Origin: Nocardia sp. SYP-A9097
Lineage (GTDB): Bacteria; Actinomycetota; Actinomycetes; Mycobacteriales; Mycobacteriaceae
Length of the DNA: 64,000 bases
Assembly (NCBI RefSeq): GCF_009649815.1
Contig: NZ_WJIC01000005.1
Coordinates: forward strand, 248,001-312,000
Reading direction: 5' to 3'
The position numbers and the translations under genes are program-made. Every line of letters starts with the position of its first letter. Position 1 is the stretch's first letter. Under the pieces are notes generated by a model. It was not told the DNA's origin. It was given only the letters and a program-made list of their open reading frames with translations, and searched no databases. This document shows positions 61,599 through 64,000 of this stretch, piece by piece.

Positions 61599-62180
61599 GT
61601 GATTACGCTCAAGAAAGAAGACGGCGCAGCGGATCTCGGCGGCATCACCAAGATGAGTGTCGGGGTGAGCTGGGATCCGTCGGCCGGCAGCAGTGGTGGA
61701 ATTCTCGGTATCGCTCGGCGCAAGAAGGGCGTCGACCTGGATCTGATCGCAGTACTCATGCAGGGCAGCGAACCCGTGCGCTTCGCCGGGCTGGACTCCC
61801 TGGACCCCTTCGGCAATGGCTCGGTGCAGCACACCGGCGATGAGCAGACCGGCGCGGCCTCCGGCGACGACGAGACCGTGCACGTCACCTTCGCCAATGT
61901 CCCGCCCGCCATCGACGGGATCATCTTCGTCGCGGCCGCCTTCAAGAAGGGCAGCAGCTTCGAGAAGGCCAACAATGTCTCGTTCAAGATCTACGACGCG
62001 ACGGGCGGCAACACCCAGCAGGTGGCCGACATCTGGCCGTCGCTGCTCGGTGCCGACAATGCCAATGCCATCGCCCGCGCCTTCCGTAGTGGCCCGGCCT
62101 GGCAGCTCGAGGTCCTCGATCGCAAAGGCAAAGTGAAGCAGGGCGATATGCAGGCCCTGCTGCGATTTGCCATGGCCTGA
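61599..62180 (+). CDS. TerD family stress protein
   Basis: The 193-aa protein has the calcium-binding TerD fold: KMSVGVSWDPSAGSSGG, VDLDLIAVLMQGSEPVRFAGLDS, GSVQHTGDEQTGAASGDDETVHV (acidic Ca2+ region), GIIFVAAAFKKGSSFEKANNVSFKIYDA, and a C-terminal amphipathic part. The family is linked to tellurite resistance, phage resistance and envelope stress. Solitary copies are common in actinomycetes. It lies 48 bp after the acyltransferase gene with a promoter-like element between, so membership in the cluster is uncertain. Confidence 0.9.
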   Translation: MITLKKEDGAADLGGITKMSVGVSWDPSAGSSGGILGIARRKKGVDLDLIAVLMQGSEPVRFAGLDSLDPFGNGSVQHTGDEQTGAASGDDETVHVTFANVPPAIDGIIFVAAAFKKGSSFEKANNVSFKIYDATGGNTQQVADIWPSLLGADNANAIARAFRSGPAWQLEVLDRKGKVKQGDMQALLRFAMA

Positions 62181-62293
62181 CCTGGGATTCGAGCCCTTAG
62201 GCGGGGATCGCGCCCGCGTGTGATCGCGCGGGCGCACCGCCCGGACCGGGCGCTTTGCAGCGTGTGCGCTGCGGTCTGCGAGAATGGCTCACC

Positions 62294-62557
62294 GTGAAGT
62301 CTTTCGAAGCCCTGTTCGCCGAGCTACAGGATCGTGCTGTCAACCGACCCGAAGGGTCAGGAACCGTCGCCGCCTTGGACGCCGGTGTACATGCACAGGG
62401 CAAGAAGGTGTTGGAGGAGGCCGGCGAAGTATGGCTGGCCGCCGAGCATGAAAGTGACGAGTCGCTGTCGGAGGAGATCTCCCAGCTGCTCTATTGGGTT
62501 CAGGTGCTGATGGTGGGCCGCGGTCTGCGGCTCGAAGACGTGTACCGACATCTGTGA
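62294..62557 (+). CDS. hisE: phosphoribosyl-ATP pyrophosphatase
   Basis: The 87-aa enzyme (MazG-like fold) performs the second step of histidine synthesis: [35 protein letters not shown] (metal-binding EExxE-type helix), [19 protein letters not shown] 62294 is chosen to match the usual length. hisG follows 87 bp downstream, an arrangement I recall for mycobacteria. Confidence 0.93.
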   Translation: MKSFEALFAELQDRAVNRPEGSGTVAALDAGVHAQGKKVLEEAGEVWLAAEHESDESLSEEISQLLYWVQVLMVGRGLRLEDVYRHL

Positions 62558-62644
62558 TGCGCCGTTTCACCGCACAGCCCGTGCGGCCGATGACCCCGCG
62601 TCCACTGTCCTCACGTCCCCCCACCCGTCCCGAAAGGAACATTT

Positions 62645-63496
62645 ATGCTTCGCGTCGCCGTCCCAAATAAGGGCTCGCTGTCGGAGATGGCCGTTGCCAT
62701 CCTCGGCGAGGCCGGATACCGCGGCCGCAAGGATTCCCGCGACCTGACCGTGCTGGATCCGGTCAACCAGGTCGAGTTCTTCTTCCTGCGCCCCAAGGAC
62801 ATTGCCATCTATGTCGGCTCCGGTGAGCTCGACCTCGGCATCACCGGCCGCGACCTCGCACTGGATTCCGGTGCGCCCGTACAGGAACGCCTGGCCCTCG
62901 GCTTCGGTGGCTCCACCTTCCGCTACGCCGCTCCCGCCGGCCGCGAATGGAAGGTCGAGGACCTCTACGACAAGCGCATCGCCACCTCGTACCCGAACCT
63001 GGTCCTCACCGACCTCAAGGCGCGCGGTATCGAAGCCGAGGTCATCCGCCTCGACGGCGCGGTCGAGATCTCCATCCAGCTCGGTGTCGCCGACGCCATC
63101 GCCGATGTGGTCGGCTCCGGCCGCACCCTGCGCCAGCACAACCTGGTGGCCTTCGGTGAATCCCTCGTCGACTCCGAGGGCGTCCTCATCGAGGCCAAGG
63201 GTGCCGACCGGAAGAACAAGGCCCGCAACCAGCTGGTCGCCCGCATCCAGGGCGTCGTCTTCGCCCAGCATTACCTGATGCTCGACTACGACTGCCCCAG
63301 GTCCCTCCTCGAAGCCGCAGTCGAGATCACCCCCGGCCTGGAATCCCCCACGGTCTCCCCTCTCACCGATCCGGAATGGGTCGCCGTGCGAGCCCTGGTC
63401 CCGCGCAAGAACGGCAACGAGCTCATGGACAAACTCGCCGACCTCGGCGCAAAAGCCATCCTCGCCACCGACATCCGCTCCTGCCGCGCTTTCTGA
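62645..63496 (+). CDS. hisG: ATP phosphoribosyltransferase, long form
   Basis: The 283-aa enzyme catalyses the first, histidine-inhibited step of histidine synthesis. The catalytic part has [39 protein letters not shown] and the PRPP-binding [20 protein letters not shown]. The C-terminal ACT-like regulatory domain (about 205-283; [36 protein letters not shown]) marks the long form that needs no HisZ. ATG 62645 follows AAAGGAA. Confidence 0.95.
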   Translation: MLRVAVPNKGSLSEMAVAILGEAGYRGRKDSRDLTVLDPVNQVEFFFLRPKDIAIYVGSGELDLGITGRDLALDSGAPVQERLALGFGGSTFRYAAPAGREWKVEDLYDKRIATSYPNLVLTDLKARGIEAEVIRLDGAVEISIQLGVADAIADVVGSGRTLRQHNLVAFGESLVDSEGVLIEAKGADRKNKARNQLVARIQGVVFAQHYLMLDYDCPRSLLEAAVEITPGLESPTVSPLTDPEWVAVRALVPRKNGNELMDKLADLGAKAILATDIRSCRAF

Positions 63497-63518
63497 CCCT
63501 CGAATACGCGAAACACGT

Positions 63519-63546
63519 GCGCCCGCTGCGACTTTGCAGCGGGCGC
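63519..63546. terminator. hairpin between hisG and the convergent RecB-like gene
   Basis: GCGCCCGCTGC pairs perfectly with GCAGCGGGCGC (11 bp) across GACTTT, 22 bp after the hisG stop and 24 bp beyond the RecB-like stop. Confidence 0.75.
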
Positions 63547-63570
63547 CCGTGCGTTTGATCGATGTGCAGG

Positions 63571-64000
63571 TCAGTCGGCTGTCTCGGTGGCGAGGGTGAT
63601 GGTGTCTTCGGCGGTGGCGGGGTAGGGGGGTGGGGTGCCGCCGAATTCGGGGCAGAGGGGTTTGAATTCGCAGTATTGGCAGAGCCAGGATTTGCTGGGT
63701 GGGAAATCGCCTGTCTTGGCGGCGGATTCGATGGCCAGCCAGAGGGCGGAGACTATGCGTTCGAAGCGTAGCAACTCTTCGGCATCGGGCTCGTAGCTCA
63801 GGACCTGTTCGTCGGCGAGGTACATGAGGCGGAGTTCGGCGGGGGCCGCGCCCAGGGTGCGCATGAGGACCAGGGCGTAGAACTTGAGTTGGAAGAGGGC
63901 TCGGGTTTCGCGTTCGGGGCTGGGGGAGCGGCCGGTTTTGTAGTCGATTACGTGCAGTGATCCGTCGGATGAGGTGTCTATGCGGTCTACGAAACCGCGC
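63571..64000 (-). CDS. RecB-family nuclease, C-terminal part (runs off right edge)
   Basis: The reverse strand is open from the window edge to TGA at 63571. It encodes the C-terminal half of a PD-(D/E)XK nuclease: GFVDRIDTSSDGSLHVIDYKTGRSP (catalytic Asp and DYKTG), FQLKFYALVLMRTLGA and the iron-sulfur-type cysteines in SWLCQYCEFKPLCPEF. It corresponds by content and place to Rv2119-like proteins beside hisG in mycobacteria. The start lies outside the window. Confidence 0.87.
   Translation of the reverse strand, partial: RGFVDRIDTSSDGSLHVIDYKTGRSPSPERETRALFQLKFYALVLMRTLGAAPAELRLMYLADEQVLSYEPDAEELLRFERIVSALWLAIESAAKTGDFPPSKSWLCQYCEFKPLCPEFGGTPPPYPATAEDTITLATETAD

Noticed and set aside
59697..62237. 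846-codon open frame antisense to the acyltransferase and TerD genes
   Set aside because: Its composition follows from the opposite-strand genes, which carry clear catalytic motifs.
1..64000. CRISPR arrays, tRNA, rRNA or intact insertion sequences
   Set aside because: No regularly spaced direct repeats, no tRNA-like cloverleaf and no transposase motifs were seen on either strand.

Overview
The window looks like chromosome from a mycolic-acid-containing actinomycete, most probably Nocardia. The DNA is GC-rich with GC-biased third positions. A FAR/AST-like class A beta-lactamase, F420-type and SpoIIE-type gene content and an IdeR-like iron box are present. Two gene pairs that I recall as close together in Mycobacterium tuberculosis (PAC2-metH and hisE-hisG) are here, about 15 kb apart. 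This assignment rests on content, not on a database search.

Layout. 1-6.5 kb (minus): a homogentisate/tyrosine catabolic operon (MBL-fold protein, FAD monooxygenase, hmgA, an uncharacterised protein, fahA, CoA-transferase subunit A running off the left edge), with a divergent MarR regulator and a 14-bp palindrome between them. 7.4-10.1 kb: aldehyde dehydrogenase and AraC regulator. 10.1-11.8 kb: a DUF5753 regulator fragment and an F420-type LLM oxidoreductase. 11.8-17.2 kb (minus): a complete stressosome module (RsbR, RsbS, RsbT, RsbX-like phosphatase, PAS-GAF-SpoIIE-HATPase protein, STAS antagonist) preceded by a SigF/SigB-type promoter. 17.2-19.3 kb: MarR, a 55-aa membrane protein and an Scr1-type XRE regulator. 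19.4-24.2 kb: class I fumarase, a VanY-like peptidase and a metallophosphoesterase. 24.4-33.6 kb (minus): a four-helix membrane protein, then a Wadjet-type JetA-JetB-JetC operon without an adjacent JetD nuclease. 33.6-38.3 kb: alpha/beta hydrolase, a LysR regulator between two class-A-like serine hydrolases, and a DUF2127 membrane protein. 38.3-43.5 kb: XRE/TPR regulator, resolvase-like small protein, an iron-box-controlled adenylation/carrier/membrane-acyltransferase fusion, and PAC2. 43.7-50.5 kb: metH, a Ser/Thr kinase, a HAD hydrolase and a CPBP protease. 50.6-56.2 kb: a plastic region with a lower-GC TIR-domain gene, an acyl-ACP thioesterase, a decayed epoxide hydrolase fused to a truncated WYL regulator, a YjbR protein, palindromic repeats and an orphan primase. 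56.4-62.2 kb: a possible metabolic cluster (FAD amine oxidase, divergent BesD/HalD-like 2OG oxygenase, methyltransferase, carnitine-type acyltransferase, TerD protein). 62.3-64 kb: hisE, hisG and a RecB-family nuclease cut by the right edge.

The most promising undescribed items are: (i) the 2OG oxygenase-methyltransferase-carnitine acyltransferase cluster; (ii) the single-chain adenylation-carrier-acyltransferase protein whose -10 box lies inside a predicted IdeR site; (iii) a JetABC operon without JetD and with an enlarged JetC. A recurrent promoter layout, a TANNNT hexamer 6-7 nt before the start codon, suggests that at least nine genes here are transcribed as leaderless mRNAs.
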